Shown here piece by piece: positions 8,667 to 17,502 of a stretch of 64,000 nucleotides of DNA. The position numbers were made by a program, and so were the translations under genes. Where the stretch lies: positions 124,001-188,000 of the forward strand of contig NZ_FCOF02000009.1 in NCBI RefSeq assembly GCF_001544755.2, read 5' to 3'. The DNA comes from Caballeronia catudaia (GTDB taxonomy: Bacteria; Pseudomonadota; Gammaproteobacteria; Burkholderiales; Burkholderiaceae). The notes under the pieces are model-generated. The model had not been told where the DNA came from and did no database searches. It worked only from the letters and a program-made list of their open reading frames with translations. The first letter of the stretch is position 1. Each line of letters opens with the position of its first letter.

Positions 8667-9557
8667 TCAAAGGCGGAATGTGCCGTCGATCACCGTTACG
8701 GACGCGCCGCCGATCCACGCCCGCGCGCCGCTCGTTTCGTCGTCGTAGGCAATGCTCACGCGGCCGTCGCGATCGAGCGCCGTGCCTTGCCGCACCGTGA
8801 AACTCGTGCCCGGCCGCTTGTCCTGCGCGGTCAAGAGCGTCGCGAGCGCGGCGTTGGCGCTGCCCGTCACCGGATCTTCGATGTTTTCCGCGCCGAGCAG
8901 GATCACGCGCAGCTCGAAAGTCGCGGGCCCGCCCGGCTCGTGCGGCCCGTAGACCGCGATGCCGTGCGTGCCGACCTCCGCAACGAGCGTCTGCAACGAC
9001 TCGCGCGCGGGGCCTTGCAGCGACAGCGCGAGACATTGCGCGGCGTCCTGCACGCGCACGACGAGCCACGGCGCGCCGTTGTTCACGGCGGCGGGCGGCG
9101 CGCTGAAATCGATTACCGCCGCGCCGAGCGTGGCGGCGAGACGATCGTTCTGCGCGCCGGTCAGAGGCACGATGGTCGCAGGCGGTGCGGCGAATGCCCA
9201 CTCGCCGTTTATTTGTTCGGCGAGCGCCACGAGCCCGACACCGCATTCCTGCACGAGCCGGCCTGCCGTCTTCGGCGTGTAGCCGCTGTCGAGCAACGCG
9301 TGCGCGCTGCCGAGCGTCGGATGGCCGGCGAACGGCAGTTCGACCGCCGTCGTAAATATGCGAACGCGATAATCGGCGCGAGAATCGGTCGGCGGCAGCA
9401 GAAAAGCCGTCTCCGACAAGTTGGTCCAGCGCGCGATCTCCTGCATGCGCTCCGTCGACAGACCTTCGGCGTCGAAGATCACCGCGAGCGGATTGCCTTT
9501 GAACGGAACCGGCGTGAAGACATCGACCTGCTTGAATTGGACGGTGCGTGAGGACAT
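8667..9557 (-). CDS. PhzF family isomerase-like protein
   Basis: A 296-residue protein of the PhzF/diaminopimelate-epimerase-like fold. N-terminal VDVFTPVPFKGNPLAV, the presumed catalytic Glu49 in NLSETAF, the GHPTLG loop and the C-terminal DPVTGSAN anion-binding motif are all present. Members isomerise small acids; only PhzF proper acts in phenazine synthesis, and there are no phenazine genes here, so the substrate is unknown. It reads leftward downstream of the ridA-aminotransferase pair but is separated from them by a strong intrinsic terminator, so it probably has its own promoter or depends on read-through. Confidence 0.9.
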   Translation of the reverse strand: MSSRTVQFKQVDVFTPVPFKGNPLAVIFDAEGLSTERMQEIARWTNLSETAFLLPPTDSRADYRVRIFTTAVELPFAGHPTLGSAHALLDSGYTPKTAGRLVQECGVGLVALAEQINGEWAFAAPPATIVPLTGAQNDRLAATLGAAVIDFSAPPAAVNNGAPWLVVRVQDAAQCLALSLQGPARESLQTLVAEVGTHGIAVYGPHEPGGPATFELRVILLGAENIEDPVTGSANAALATLLTAQDKRPGTSFTVRQGTALDRDGRVSIAYDDETSGARAWIGGASVTVIDGTFRL

Positions 9558-9580
9558 GGGATGGTTCCGGCTTCAGCGAG

Positions 9581-9616
9581 AATAAAAAAACCCGACGCGC
9601 GGGGACGCGTCGGGTT
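9581..9616 (-). terminator. Rho-independent terminator after ridA-like gene
   Basis: Inverted repeat AACCCGACGCG (9589-9599) / CGCGTCGGGTT (9606-9616), 11 bp perfect. On the minus strand it is followed by a run of seven T (9590-9584). It lies 25 bp after the stop of the leftward RidA-like gene. Confidence 0.9.
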
Positions 9617-9640
9617 CGCTTGTCGAGCGAAGAAGACGCG

Positions 9641-10102
9641 TCAGGCGACTTCCGCGATCATTTCGATCTCGACACACGCGCCGAGCGGAATCTGCGCGAC
9701 GCCGAACGCCGAGCGCGCATGCTTGCCGGCATCGCCGAAGACTTCGGCAATCAGTTCCGACGCGCCGTTCGTGACGATGTGCTGCTCGGTGAATTCGAGC
9801 GTCGAGTTGACGAGGCTCATCACCTTGACGATGCGCTTCACCTTGTTGAGATCGCCGACGTGCGCATGCAGCGTCGCGATCAGGTCGATGGCGACGCTGC
9901 GCGCCGCGGCCTTGCCTTCTTCCGTCGTGATGTCGGCGCCGAGCTTGCCGGCATGCACCTTGCCGTCCTTCTTCGCGATATGGCCGGACAGATACACGGT
10001 GTTTCCGCTCTGCGCGCTCATCACATAAGCGGCGGCGGGCGCGCCCGCGGCGGGCAGGTCGATGCCGAGTTCCTTCAGCTTGTCGTACACGTTGGATGCC
10101 AT
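9641..10102 (-). CDS. RidA/YjgF family deaminase-like protein
   Basis: A 153-residue member of the RidA superfamily (L-PSP domain), in the longer 150-residue subgroup rather than the 128-residue archetype. Canonical RidA hydrolyses reactive enamine/imine intermediates released by PLP enzymes. The C-terminal core ARSAFGVAQIPLGACVEIEMIAEV matches the family; however, Ala-Arg-Ser-Ala-Phe replaces the usual region around the substrate-binding Arg, so activity may differ. It is 25 bp downstream of a PLP-dependent aminotransferase on the same strand, a context that fits clean-up of aminotransferase or dehydratase by-products. An intrinsic terminator follows. Confidence 0.9.
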   Translation of the reverse strand: MASNVYDKLKELGIDLPAAGAPAAAYVMSAQSGNTVYLSGHIAKKDGKVHAGKLGADITTEEGKAAARSVAIDLIATLHAHVGDLNKVKRIVKVMSLVNSTLEFTEQHIVTNGASELIAEVFGDAGKHARSAFGVAQIPLGACVEIEMIAEVA

Positions 10103-10127
10103 CGGTTGCTCCTCTAAACGTTGAAAG

Positions 10128-11324
10128 TCAGATGCTCGCGCGGATCAGCGCGCCGAGCTTCGCCACGCCGATGTCGATCGTCGCGGGCGGCACGGTCACG
10201 AACGACAGGCGCATCGTATTGTGCTCGGCCTCGTTCGCGAAGAACGGACCACCCGGCACGAAGGCCACGTTCTGCGCGATCGCCTGCTCCAGCAGCTTCA
10301 TCGAATTGACGTGCTTCGGCAGCTTCACCCACACGAACATGCCGCCTTCCGGGCGGTTCCATTCGACGCCGGCGGGCATGTGGCGTTCCAGCGCGTCGAG
10401 CATCGCGTGGCATTGATCGCGATAGAGCGCGCGGATGGTCGGCACGTGCGTATCGAGAAAGCCGTCTTTCACCACTTCGTACACGATGCGCTGCGTGAGG
10501 CTCGGCGTGTGCAGATCGGTCGCCTGCTTCGCCTGCACGAGTTTGAAGTGCAGTTCCTCCGGCGCGATGATGTAGCCCACGCGCAAGCCCGGCGCGAGCA
10601 CCTTCGAGAACGAGCCGAGATGCACGATGTGATCGGGCTCCATCGAGAGCAAGGTGGGCAGCGGTGCGCCGGCGTAATCGAGCGCGCCGTAGGGATCGTC
10701 CTCGATGACCGGGAACGCGGCGTCTTTCGCGAACGCGGCGAGCGCGCGGCGGCGCTCTAGCGGCAAGCGGCGGCCCGTCGGGTTCTGGAAGTTCGGCTGC
10801 GCGTAGAGAAGGCGCGCGTTCGCGGTGAGCGCGGCGTCGAGCGCGTCGGGAATCAAGCCGGATTCGTCGGTCGGCACCTGCACGTAGTGCGGCTCGAACA
10901 GCGAAAACGACTGCAGCGCGCCGAGGTAAGTGGGCGTTTCGACGAGCACGCGGCTGCCCGGATCGACGAGCGTCTTGCCGAGCAGGTCGAGCGCCTGCTG
11001 CGAGCCGGTCGTGATGAGCACTTGCGTCGGGCGGATATGCGCGCCGTTCACCGAATAGCGCGCCGCGACCCATTCACGCAGCGGCATGTAGCCTTCCGTC
11101 GCGCTGTACTGGAGCGCGGCGGCGGGCTGATCGCGCAGGATGCGCTCCGACGCATGGCGCATTTCCTCGACGGGGAATGTTGCGGGCGAGGGCAGGCCGC
11201 CCGCGAAGGAAATGACTTCCGGCCGTTCCGTGACCTTCAGGATTTCGCGAATCGCCGAACTGGTGAGCTTGCGTGCGCGTTCGGAGAGTTGCCACGGCGT
11301 GGCGCGGAGATCGGCTTGATTCAT
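10128..11324 (-). CDS. PLP-dependent aminotransferase, class I/II (2-aminoadipate type)
   Basis: A 398-residue fold-type I aminotransferase. Visible are the N-terminal ISFAGGLPSPATFP segment typical of 2-aminoadipate/LysN-like and MocR-type enzymes, NPTG at 181-184, the PLP-binding Asp in EDDPYG, the Schiff-base Lys241 in GSFSKVLAPGLR, and the carboxylate-binding Arg near the C-terminus (MRLSFV). There is no DNA-binding domain. It leads an apparent two-gene unit with the RidA-like gene 25 bp downstream. Likely donors are aromatic, branched-chain or 2-aminoadipate amino acids; the exact substrate cannot be read. Confidence 0.9.
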   Translation of the reverse strand: MNQADLRATPWQLSERARKLTSSAIREILKVTERPEVISFAGGLPSPATFPVEEMRHASERILRDQPAAALQYSATEGYMPLREWVAARYSVNGAHIRPTQVLITTGSQQALDLLGKTLVDPGSRVLVETPTYLGALQSFSLFEPHYVQVPTDESGLIPDALDAALTANARLLYAQPNFQNPTGRRLPLERRRALAAFAKDAAFPVIEDDPYGALDYAGAPLPTLLSMEPDHIVHLGSFSKVLAPGLRVGYIIAPEELHFKLVQAKQATDLHTPSLTQRIVYEVVKDGFLDTHVPTIRALYRDQCHAMLDALERHMPAGVEWNRPEGGMFVWVKLPKHVNSMKLLEQAIAQNVAFVPGGPFFANEAEHNTMRLSFVTVPPATIDIGVAKLGALIRASI

Positions 11325-11408
11325 GGAAATGCCTCGGTTGTCTCTGATGTCCCGGGATTGGTTTTTATCGCGGCGCTTGCCGCAAACGTCAATTATCGCG
11401 CGAGTGCG

Positions 11409-12329
11409 TCATCTTGCGTGCGTCGCGACGGGCGCGGCCGGCGGCGCGGCGCGAACGGACGCCTTGCGGCCGAGCACGACGGTCACGATCACGGCAGCCG
11501 CGTACAGCCACGTCGATGCGCTCACGTGTTCGCCGAAGAAAAGCGCGGAAAACGCCATCGTGAAGAAAATCTGCAGCAGTTGCACTTGCCCGACGCGCGC
11601 GATGCCGCCCATCGCGAGGCCGGCGTACCACGCGAAGAAGCCGATGAATTGCGAGAACAGCGTGACATAGCCGAACGCGAGCCACGTGCGCAGCGCGAGC
11701 GGTTCGGGATGCGCCATATGATGCGCCCACGCGAGCCAGCCGACCGGCAGCAGCAGAAAGGGCGCGGAGAGCACGAGCGCCCAGCAGATCACCTGCCAGC
11801 CGCCCATCTGACGCGCGAGCCGTGCGCCTTCCGCATAGCCGAGCGCGCCGATGCCGACCGCGACGAGCATCAGCAGGTCGCCCGCCTGCAGGCCGCCGCC
11901 GCCCGCCTGCAATGCGAACGCGACGACGATCGCGCTGCCCGCGATCGCGCTCGCCCAAAACGCCTTCGAGGGCCGCTCGTGCGAGAGCCACGCGGCATAG
12001 ACCGCGACGCAAAGCGGCTGCAAGCCATTGACGACCGCGCCGTGCGACGCGGGCACGGTTTTCATGGCCCACGCGGAGAACACCGGAAACGCGATGATGA
12101 CGCCGAGCGCGACCACGGCGAGGCTCTTGACCTGCGGCCAGGTCGGCAGCTTTTCGCGACGCCAGAGGAGAAGCGCCGCGGCCGGAACCGCAGCGACGAG
12201 CGCGCGCCCGAGGCCGTTCAGGATCGGATGCACCTGCTCGACGACGATGCGCGTCATCGGCAGCGTGAGGCTGAAAATGACGACGCCGATCAGGCCGAGC
12301 AGCATGCCTTCGGTTTCGCGTGTCTTCAT
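11409..12329 (-). CDS. EamA/DMT family transporter
   Basis: A 306-residue inner-membrane protein with ten predicted helices arranged as two EamA repeats (about 8-140 and 150-290), the family signature of drug/metabolite exporters such as RhaT and YdcZ-like proteins. The start ATG is preceded by a GGAG motif on the minus strand. It lies 84 bp upstream of the aminotransferase gene on the same strand and could be co-transcribed with it, which would fit export of an amino acid or analogue; that is inference. The C-terminus is Ala/Pro-rich and cytoplasmic. Confidence 0.88.
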   Translation of the reverse strand: MKTRETEGMLLGLIGVVIFSLTLPMTRIVVEQVHPILNGLGRALVAAVPAAALLLWRREKLPTWPQVKSLAVVALGVIIAFPVFSAWAMKTVPASHGAVVNGLQPLCVAVYAAWLSHERPSKAFWASAIAGSAIVVAFALQAGGGGLQAGDLLMLVAVGIGALGYAEGARLARQMGGWQVICWALVLSAPFLLLPVGWLAWAHHMAHPEPLALRTWLAFGYVTLFSQFIGFFAWYAGLAMGGIARVGQVQLLQIFFTMAFSALFFGEHVSASTWLYAAAVIVTVVLGRKASVRAAPPAAPVATHAR

Positions 12330-12368
12330 CGTGAGGCGTCTCCTTGTTTGGACCGTCGCGTGAGTGCG

Positions 12369-13151
12369 TCAGTCCGCTGTATCGGGTGATTCCGCTTTCT
12401 TCACGCGACGGCGCCTGGCTGCCTGCCGCGCTTCTTCCTCGCGCGCCCCGGCCGCTTCCGCCGATTCGCCGAGCGTCAGCACGGAGCCGTCCGGCAGATC
12501 GAACTGCGCGACGAGCACGGGCGCGCCCGCTGTTTCCTCGACGCGCATCAGATGCGCCGCGCCGAGCCACGCGAGCTGCGCCGCGAGCGTCTCAGCCTGC
12601 GGATGAAAACCCGTCAGTGAGCGTAGCGCGATGCCCGATTCCGGCAGCGTCGCGCTCGGATGGCGCGGCGTGTCCCACTGGATCAGCGACGGCAACACGC
12701 CATCGCCGGCGCCTTGCCACGCGGGAAACGCGCCGTCGTCGGGGACGGTCAGGCCCCATGTATTGCCGCCGCGCGACATCGCCACGACGGGCGCAATGCG
12801 TTCGGGATACTGCTCGCGCCAGCGCACCAGCGACTTAGGCCGATCCACGCGCGCGGCCCAGTGCACGAGTTGCGGGCCGTGTTCTTCGAGACGGCGCTGC
12901 ATCGCGGGATCGTCGAGCGCGAAGAGGCGCGGTCTCGGCGATTCGACGCTCGCCGCCGCCGGATCCATCGCGATCACTTCGAGATACGCGCCGTCCCACA
13001 GATTCAGCAGTCGGTTGTGCGTGCGCATCAGCGGATGCGCGCCGCCGGCCACCGTTTCGATGCCGAATTTCGCTGCGACGAACCGTGCGCCTTCGTCCAG
13101 CGTGCGTGCGGCGATCACGAGGTGATCGAGTTTGAGTCGAGGTTCGGTCAT
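12369..13151 (-). CDS. VOC superfamily (Glyoxalase_3-like) protein
   Basis: A 260-residue protein beginning LKLDHLVIAARTLDEGARFVAAKFGIE, the first beta-alpha-beta-beta unit of a vicinal-oxygen-chelate fold of the Glyoxalase-like 3 type (His at residue 8 as a potential metal ligand, Glu in AYLEVIAMD as another). The second half is more divergent and ends in a highly basic tail (residues 240-255) of unknown use. The reading frame extends 30 codons further upstream, but the ATG at 13151 gives the conserved N-terminus. It is divergent from the mocR-type regulator, which may control it. The substrate is unknown. Confidence 0.8.
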   Translation of the reverse strand: MTEPRLKLDHLVIAARTLDEGARFVAAKFGIETVAGGAHPLMRTHNRLLNLWDGAYLEVIAMDPAAASVESPRPRLFALDDPAMQRRLEEHGPQLVHWAARVDRPKSLVRWREQYPERIAPVVAMSRGGNTWGLTVPDDGAFPAWQGAGDGVLPSLIQWDTPRHPSATLPESGIALRSLTGFHPQAETLAAQLAWLGAAHLMRVEETAGAPVLVAQFDLPDGSVLTLGESAEAAGAREEEARQAARRRRVKKAESPDTAD

Positions 13152-13239
13152 GACGTGCGATGCGAGCCGGATAAGGGCCGATAGCATAACGCTTCCGTCT
13201 CGCGCGCCGGGAGCCCGAAAGCAAAATGTAGCCGCTAAC

Positions 13240-13283
13240 ACCGTAACAGTAACGGTACAATCGGCCCAATACTATTCGGTACA
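13240..13283. promoter_or_regulatory. Operator-like repeats in the VOC-mocR divergent region
   Basis: An inverted repeat ACCGT-N7-ACGGT (13240-13256) overlaps the first of two direct repeats CGGTACA (13253-13259 and 13277-13283, 24 bp apart). A TACAAT hexamer (13256-13261) could be the -10 of the mocR gene. MocR regulators typically bind direct repeats, so autoregulation and control of the divergent VOC gene is plausible inference. Confidence 0.45.
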
Positions 13284-13326
13284 GTTTTTCACAGCGCACC
13301 GTCGCGTTTGCCGAAGAGAGGCCCGC

Positions 13327-14790
13327 ATGTCCGTTCCGCTCGATCAGATTCCCGCCCCGCACGACGCCGCTCAGCTCACGCTCGTCGACCAACTGGTGCA
13401 ATGGGGTCGCCGCCGCATCGACGAGCGCGTGTTTCGCCCGGGCATGCGCATGCCGTCGATCCGCAAGCTCGCGCTCGACAAGGGCGTGTCGCGCTTTACC
13501 GTCGTCGAGGCTTACGAACGGCTCGTGGCGCACGGTTATCTCGATTCGCGGCGCGGCTCCGGTTTCTACGTGCGCGAGCGCGGCGGGCCGACGCTCGTCG
13601 CGAAAGGCGAGACGCCCGCCGCCGCGACGGAGCGCGAGCCGGTGCAAAACGCCATCGACGTGGTCTGGCTGCTGCGCAACATGCTGCATACGTCGAGCCC
13701 GGAAAAAGGGCCGGGTCTCGGCTATCTGCCGGGCCGCTGGCTCGACGGCGAGCTCATCACCAATGCGCTGCGCTCGCTGTCGAGGCAGAGCGGCGCGCAG
13801 ATGCTCGGCTTCGGCACGCCGCAAGGGTTTCTGCCGCTGCGCCAGCAGTTGCAGACGCGGCTCGAGGAATTGGAGATCGGCGCGTCGGCGGCGAAGCAGA
13901 TCGTGCTGGTGTCGGGCATCACGCAGGCCATCGACCTGATCGCGCGCCTCTACGTGAAGCCAGGCGACGCGGTCATCGTCGGCGATCCGGCGTGGTTTCA
14001 GATGTTCGGCCGCTTCGCGTCTCAGGGCGCGCGGCTCGTCGGCATGCCGTACACGCCCGACGGGCCCGATCTCGACGCGCTCGAAACGCTCGTCGCGACC
14101 TGGCGTCCGAAGATGCTCATCATCAATTCCGTTTTGCAGAATCCGACGGGCACGTCGCTGACTGCGGCGCAGGCGTTTCGCATCCTGCAGATGGCGCAGG
14201 AATACGACTTCATCGTCGTCGAGGACGATGTGTACGGCGATCTGTGCCCGGCGGGCTTTCCCGCGACGCGCCTCGCATCGCTCGATCAACTCAAGCGTGT
14301 GATCTTCCTCGGCAGCTTCTCGAAGACGCTCGCGGCGAATCTGCGCGTGGGCTATATCGCGGCGGCGCCGGATGTGGCGAAGGCGCTCGCGGACCAGAAG
14401 ATGCTCGTCGGCATGACGAGCCCCGAGCTCAACGAACGCGTGGTCTACAAGGTGCTGACGGAAGGGCACTATCGGCGGCACGTCGAGCGCCTGCGCGCGC
14501 GGCTCGACGGCGTGCGCGATAAAACCGCGCGCATGCTGGAGAAAACCGGCTTGCGGCTGTACGCGACGCCGGACGCGGGCATGTTCCTGTGGGCGGATGC
14601 GGGCGTCGACTCCGATGGCCTCGCGGCCGCCGGACACGAAGCCGGTTTTCTGCTGACGCCCGGCAGTCTTTTCTCGCCGCATCAGTCGCCGACGACGTGG
14701 ATGCGCTTCAATGTCGCCAATTGCGGCGATCCGGCGCTGGCTGAATTCCTGTCGAACTATCTCGATAAGGCCGCGCGGCGCAGCGCTTAA
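13327..14790 (+). CDS. MocR/GntR family regulator with aminotransferase domain
   Basis: A 487-residue PdxR/MocR-type regulator. Residues about 20-85 form a GntR winged helix (RMPSIRKLALDKGVSRFTVVEAYERL), and about 110-480 form an aminotransferase-like PLP-binding domain with NPTG at 272-275, the PLP Asp in VEDDVYG and Lys333 in GSFSKTLAANLR. Such proteins use PLP or a PLP-amino-acid adduct as effector. The ATG at 13327 is preferred; in-frame sequence upstream is intergenic and carries operator-like repeats. The gene faces the VOC gene divergently. Its last 83 bp overlap the 3' end of the convergent HExxH gene. Confidence 0.9.
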   Translation: MSVPLDQIPAPHDAAQLTLVDQLVQWGRRRIDERVFRPGMRMPSIRKLALDKGVSRFTVVEAYERLVAHGYLDSRRGSGFYVRERGGPTLVAKGETPAAATEREPVQNAIDVVWLLRNMLHTSSPEKGPGLGYLPGRWLDGELITNALRSLSRQSGAQMLGFGTPQGFLPLRQQLQTRLEELEIGASAAKQIVLVSGITQAIDLIARLYVKPGDAVIVGDPAWFQMFGRFASQGARLVGMPYTPDGPDLDALETLVATWRPKMLIINSVLQNPTGTSLTAAQAFRILQMAQEYDFIVVEDDVYGDLCPAGFPATRLASLDQLKRVIFLGSFSKTLAANLRVGYIAAAPDVAKALADQKMLVGMTSPELNERVVYKVLTEGHYRRHVERLRARLDGVRDKTARMLEKTGLRLYATPDAGMFLWADAGVDSDGLAAAGHEAGFLLTPGSLFSPHQSPTTWMRFNVANCGDPALAEFLSNYLDKAARRSA

Positions 14791-15340
14791 GCACGGTAAG
14801 CGCGGGTCCCGGCAGGTTGCAACGATCGGCGGGCGCGCGGATGAAATCGGCCAGCACGGATTCGTAGAGCGCGAGCGCGTTTTCCGTTTGCCGATAGCGA
14901 TGTTCGTACAATCGGCTCTGACCGTCGCAGAATTTCAGCGCGAAATAGTCCGCGAGCAGGTTGCCTTGCGCTTCCATGTTGTAGTCGGAGAGACGCTTGC
15001 CGTGCCCGAGCGTGTACGCGTACGGCAAGCCGATCCGAATCGCCCCGCGCAAGCGCACCGGATAGCCGAGCTGGAATTGCCACACGTGCGTCATCTCATG
15101 GATGAACCACATGCGGTCGGCGAGGCCGCAGGCGGAGAAGTCGTCCTGAAAGCAGCCGCGCGGAAAATAGAGGTTGCCGTTGGGCGCCATCGCCGTGCGC
15201 CCCGGCTGCAGGCCGAGCGGCAGATAGGCGCGAGCGTGGACCAGCACCTTCGAATGATCGATCGCATCGCGGAACACGAGCCGGGCCATGTCGGTCTCGC
15301 CGCGCGTGAGCGGCCGGGCGTGTTTTTTTGACGAAGGCAT
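14708..15340 (-). CDS. HExxH metallopeptidase-like protein (Rhs/vgr-associated type)
   Basis: A 210-residue protein with a zinc-peptidase-like HEMTH motif at 81-85 ([14 protein letters not shown]) and a possible third ligand Glu123 in [15 protein letters not shown] recall similar proteins (LTRGE... YLPLGLQP... [11 protein letters not shown]) being labelled vgr-related or Rhs-type in Burkholderiales genomes; no Rhs, VgrG or type VI gene is nearby. There is no clear signal peptide. The last ~27 residues are encoded antisense to the end of the mocR gene, so the C-terminus may be unconserved. An alternative start is the ATG at 15388. Proteolytic activity and any role as an effector are unproven. 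Confidence 0.65.
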   Translation of the reverse strand: MPSSKKHARPLTRGETDMARLVFRDAIDHSKVLVHARAYLPLGLQPGRTAMAPNGNLYFPRGCFQDDFSACGLADRMWFIHEMTHVWQFQLGYPVRLRGAIRIGLPYAYTLGHGKRLSDYNMEAQGNLLADYFALKFCDGQSRLYEHRYRQTENALALYESVLADFIRAPADRCNLPGPALTVLKRCAARPYRDSSTGIQPAPDRRNWRH

Positions 15341-15512
15341 CGCGGTGACGGGTGTGATCGGGTGTGATCGGTCGTTCGAAAGCCGCATCTTACGATGGCC
15401 CTTGAAAATCGCGACGCCGTCCTCATATCGGACGAATTCGCGGCGCGGCAGGACGATGGCGCGCCCCGATCGACATTTGGCATTAACGCAATCAACACCA
15501 GAGGACCCGAGC

Positions 15513-17417
15513 ATGGCGCAAGAAACCATGAGCTTTCAGGCAGAAGTGAAGCAGCTTCTGCACCTGATGATCCATTCGCTCTACAGCAATAAGGAAATTT
15601 TCCTGCGCGAGCTGATTTCCAACGCATCCGATGCCGCCGACAAGCTGCGCTTCGAAGCCATCGAGAACAGCGCGTTTTACGAGAACGATCCGGATCTGCG
15701 CATTCGCGTGTCGTATGACAAGGCCGCGCGTACTGTCACCATCGACGACAACGGCATCGGCATGAGCCGCGACGAGGCCATTTCGCACCTCGGCACCATC
15801 GCGCGATCGGGCACCAAGGAGTTCTTCTCGAAGCTCTCCGGCGATCAGCAGAAGGACGCGGCGCTCATCGGACAGTTCGGCGTCGGCTTCTATTCGGGCT
15901 TCATCGTCGCGGACAAGATCACGGTCGAAACACGCCGCGCCGGTCTGCCGGCGAATCAGGGCGTGCGCTGGACGAGCGCGGGCGAGGGCGATTTCGAAGT
16001 CGATGACATCGAACGCGCGCAACGCGGCACGACCATCACGCTGCATCTGCGCCCGGAAGAGGACGAGCTGCTCTCCACGCACAGGCTCAAGTCGATCATC
16101 CAGAAGTATTCGGACCACGTCGCGCTGCCCATCCTGATGAAGAAGGAAGAGTGGGACAGCGAAAAGAGCGAGATGGTCGTGAAGGACGAGGACGAAACGG
16201 TCAATCAGGCGAGCGCGCTGTGGACGCGTCCGAAGAACGACATCAGCGACGAGCAGTACAAGCAGTTCTATCAGCACATCTCCCACGATCACGACGATCC
16301 GCTCGCATGGACGCACAATCGCGTCGAAGGCCGCAGCGAGTACACGCAACTGCTGTACGTGCCGAAGCACGCGCCGTTCGATCTGTGGAACCGCGAGCAT
16401 CGGGGCGGGCTGAAGCTGTACGTGAAGCGCGTGTTCATCATGGACGATGCCGAGCAACTGCTGCCCGCGTATCTGCGCTTCGTGAAGGGCGTGGTCGATT
16501 CGGCCGATCTGCCGCTCAACGTATCGCGCGAAATCCTGCAGGAAAGCCGCGACGTCAAGGCGATTCGCGAAGGCGTGACCAAGCGCGTGCTGTCGATGCT
16601 CGAAGAGATCGCGACGACGTCTGCTGAAGCGACCGAAGACGCCGACAAGCAGAAGTATCAGACGTTCTGGAACGAGTTCGGTCAGGTGCTGAAGGAAGGC
16701 ATCGGCGAGGATTTCAGCAATCGCGAGCGCATCGCGAAGCTGGTGCGCTTCGCATCGACGCAAAATGACTCCGACGAGCAGAACGTCTCGCTCGCGGATT
16801 ACGTCGCGCGCATGAAGCCCGAGCAGGCGAAGATCTACTACGTCACCGCGGATAGCTGGCAGGCCGCGAAGAACAGTCCGCACCTCGAAGTGTTCCGCAA
16901 GAAGGGCGTCGAAGTGCTGCTGCTGACGGATCGCGTCGACGAGTGGATGCTCTCGTTCCTCAACGAATTCGATGGCAAGCCGCTCGCCAGCGTCGCGCGT
17001 GGCGATCTCGACCTCGGCGCGCTCGACGACGAAGAAAAGCAGCAGCAGGAGAAGGTCGGCGAGGAACTGAAGCCGCTCGTCGAGAAGATGAAGGAAGCGC
17101 TCGAAGGCAAAGCGAAGGACGTGCGGCTCACGTTCCGTTTGACGGATTCGCCGAGCTGTCTCGTCGCGGATGAAGGCGACATGAGCGGCTATCTGCAACG
17201 CATGCTGAAGGCGGCGGGGCAGAATGCGCCGCAAGCGGAGCCGATCCTGGAAGTGAATCCGGAGCATCCGCTGGTGAAGGCTTTGAATGCGGACAGCGCG
17301 AACTTCGCGGATTGGTGCCATCTGCTCTTCGATCAGGCATTGCTCGCCGAAGGCGGCGCGCTGGACGATCCGGCGAGCTTCGTGAAGCGGACGAACGCGT
17401 TGTTGCTCGCGCGTTAA
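15513..17417 (+). CDS. htpG: Chaperone protein HtpG (Hsp90)
   Basis: A 634-residue cytosolic Hsp90. The N-terminal GHKL ATPase domain is clear ([33 protein letters not shown]), followed by the middle domain ([17 protein letters not shown] with the catalytic Arg) and a C-terminal dimerisation domain. There is no eukaryotic MEEVD tail. The start at 15513 has a GAGGA ribosome-binding site 8 bp upstream; the in-frame extension to 15288 would run through the divergent gene. A strong intrinsic terminator follows 25 bp after the stop, so it is monocistronic. Confidence 0.97.
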   Translation: MAQETMSFQAEVKQLLHLMIHSLYSNKEIFLRELISNASDAADKLRFEAIENSAFYENDPDLRIRVSYDKAARTVTIDDNGIGMSRDEAISHLGTIARSGTKEFFSKLSGDQQKDAALIGQFGVGFYSGFIVADKITVETRRAGLPANQGVRWTSAGEGDFEVDDIERAQRGTTITLHLRPEEDELLSTHRLKSIIQKYSDHVALPILMKKEEWDSEKSEMVVKDEDETVNQASALWTRPKNDISDEQYKQFYQHISHDHDDPLAWTHNRVEGRSEYTQLLYVPKHAPFDLWNREHRGGLKLYVKRVFIMDDAEQLLPAYLRFVKGVVDSADLPLNVSREILQESRDVKAIREGVTKRVLSMLEEIATTSAEATEDADKQKYQTFWNEFGQVLKEGIGEDFSNRERIAKLVRFASTQNDSDEQNVSLADYVARMKPEQAKIYYVTADSWQAAKNSPHLEVFRKKGVEVLLLTDRVDEWMLSFLNEFDGKPLASVARGDLDLGALDDEEKQQQEKVGEELKPLVEKMKEALEGKAKDVRLTFRLTDSPSCLVADEGDMSGYLQRMLKAAGQNAPQAEPILEVNPEHPLVKALNADSANFADWCHLLFDQALLAEGGALDDPASFVKRTNALLLAR

Positions 17418-17441
17418 ACACGAGCAAGTGCTTCGAAATGG

Positions 17442-17474
17442 ACGCGCCGCCGGGAAACCGGCGGCGCGTTTTTT
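17442..17474 (+). terminator. Rho-independent terminator after htpG
   Basis: 12-bp perfect stem ACGCGCCGCCGG (17442-17453) / CCGGCGGCGCGT (17458-17469), followed by TTTTTT. Confidence 0.95.
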
Positions 17475-17489
17475 ATTGCATGACGGTCC

Positions 17490-17495
17490 TATAAT
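17490..17495 (+). promoter_or_regulatory. TATAAT -10 element 7 bp before ubiC ATG
   Basis: A consensus TATAAT is followed by seven bases and then the ubiC ATG, with no purine-rich ribosome-binding site between. If used, transcription would begin at or next to the start codon. No good -35 hexamer is visible; the T tract of the htpG terminator lies about where it would be. Confidence 0.5.
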
Positions 17496-17502
17496 CACCG
17501 CC

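Noticed and set aside
8667-9557. Phenazine biosynthesis cluster
   Set aside because: Only a PhzF-fold protein is present; no phzA, B, C, D, E or G genes are near it, and most PhzF-like proteins are unrelated to phenazine.
13132-13326. N-terminal extension of the mocR gene product
   Set aside because: The segment is intergenic, rich in operator-like repeats, and does not resemble the family N-terminus.
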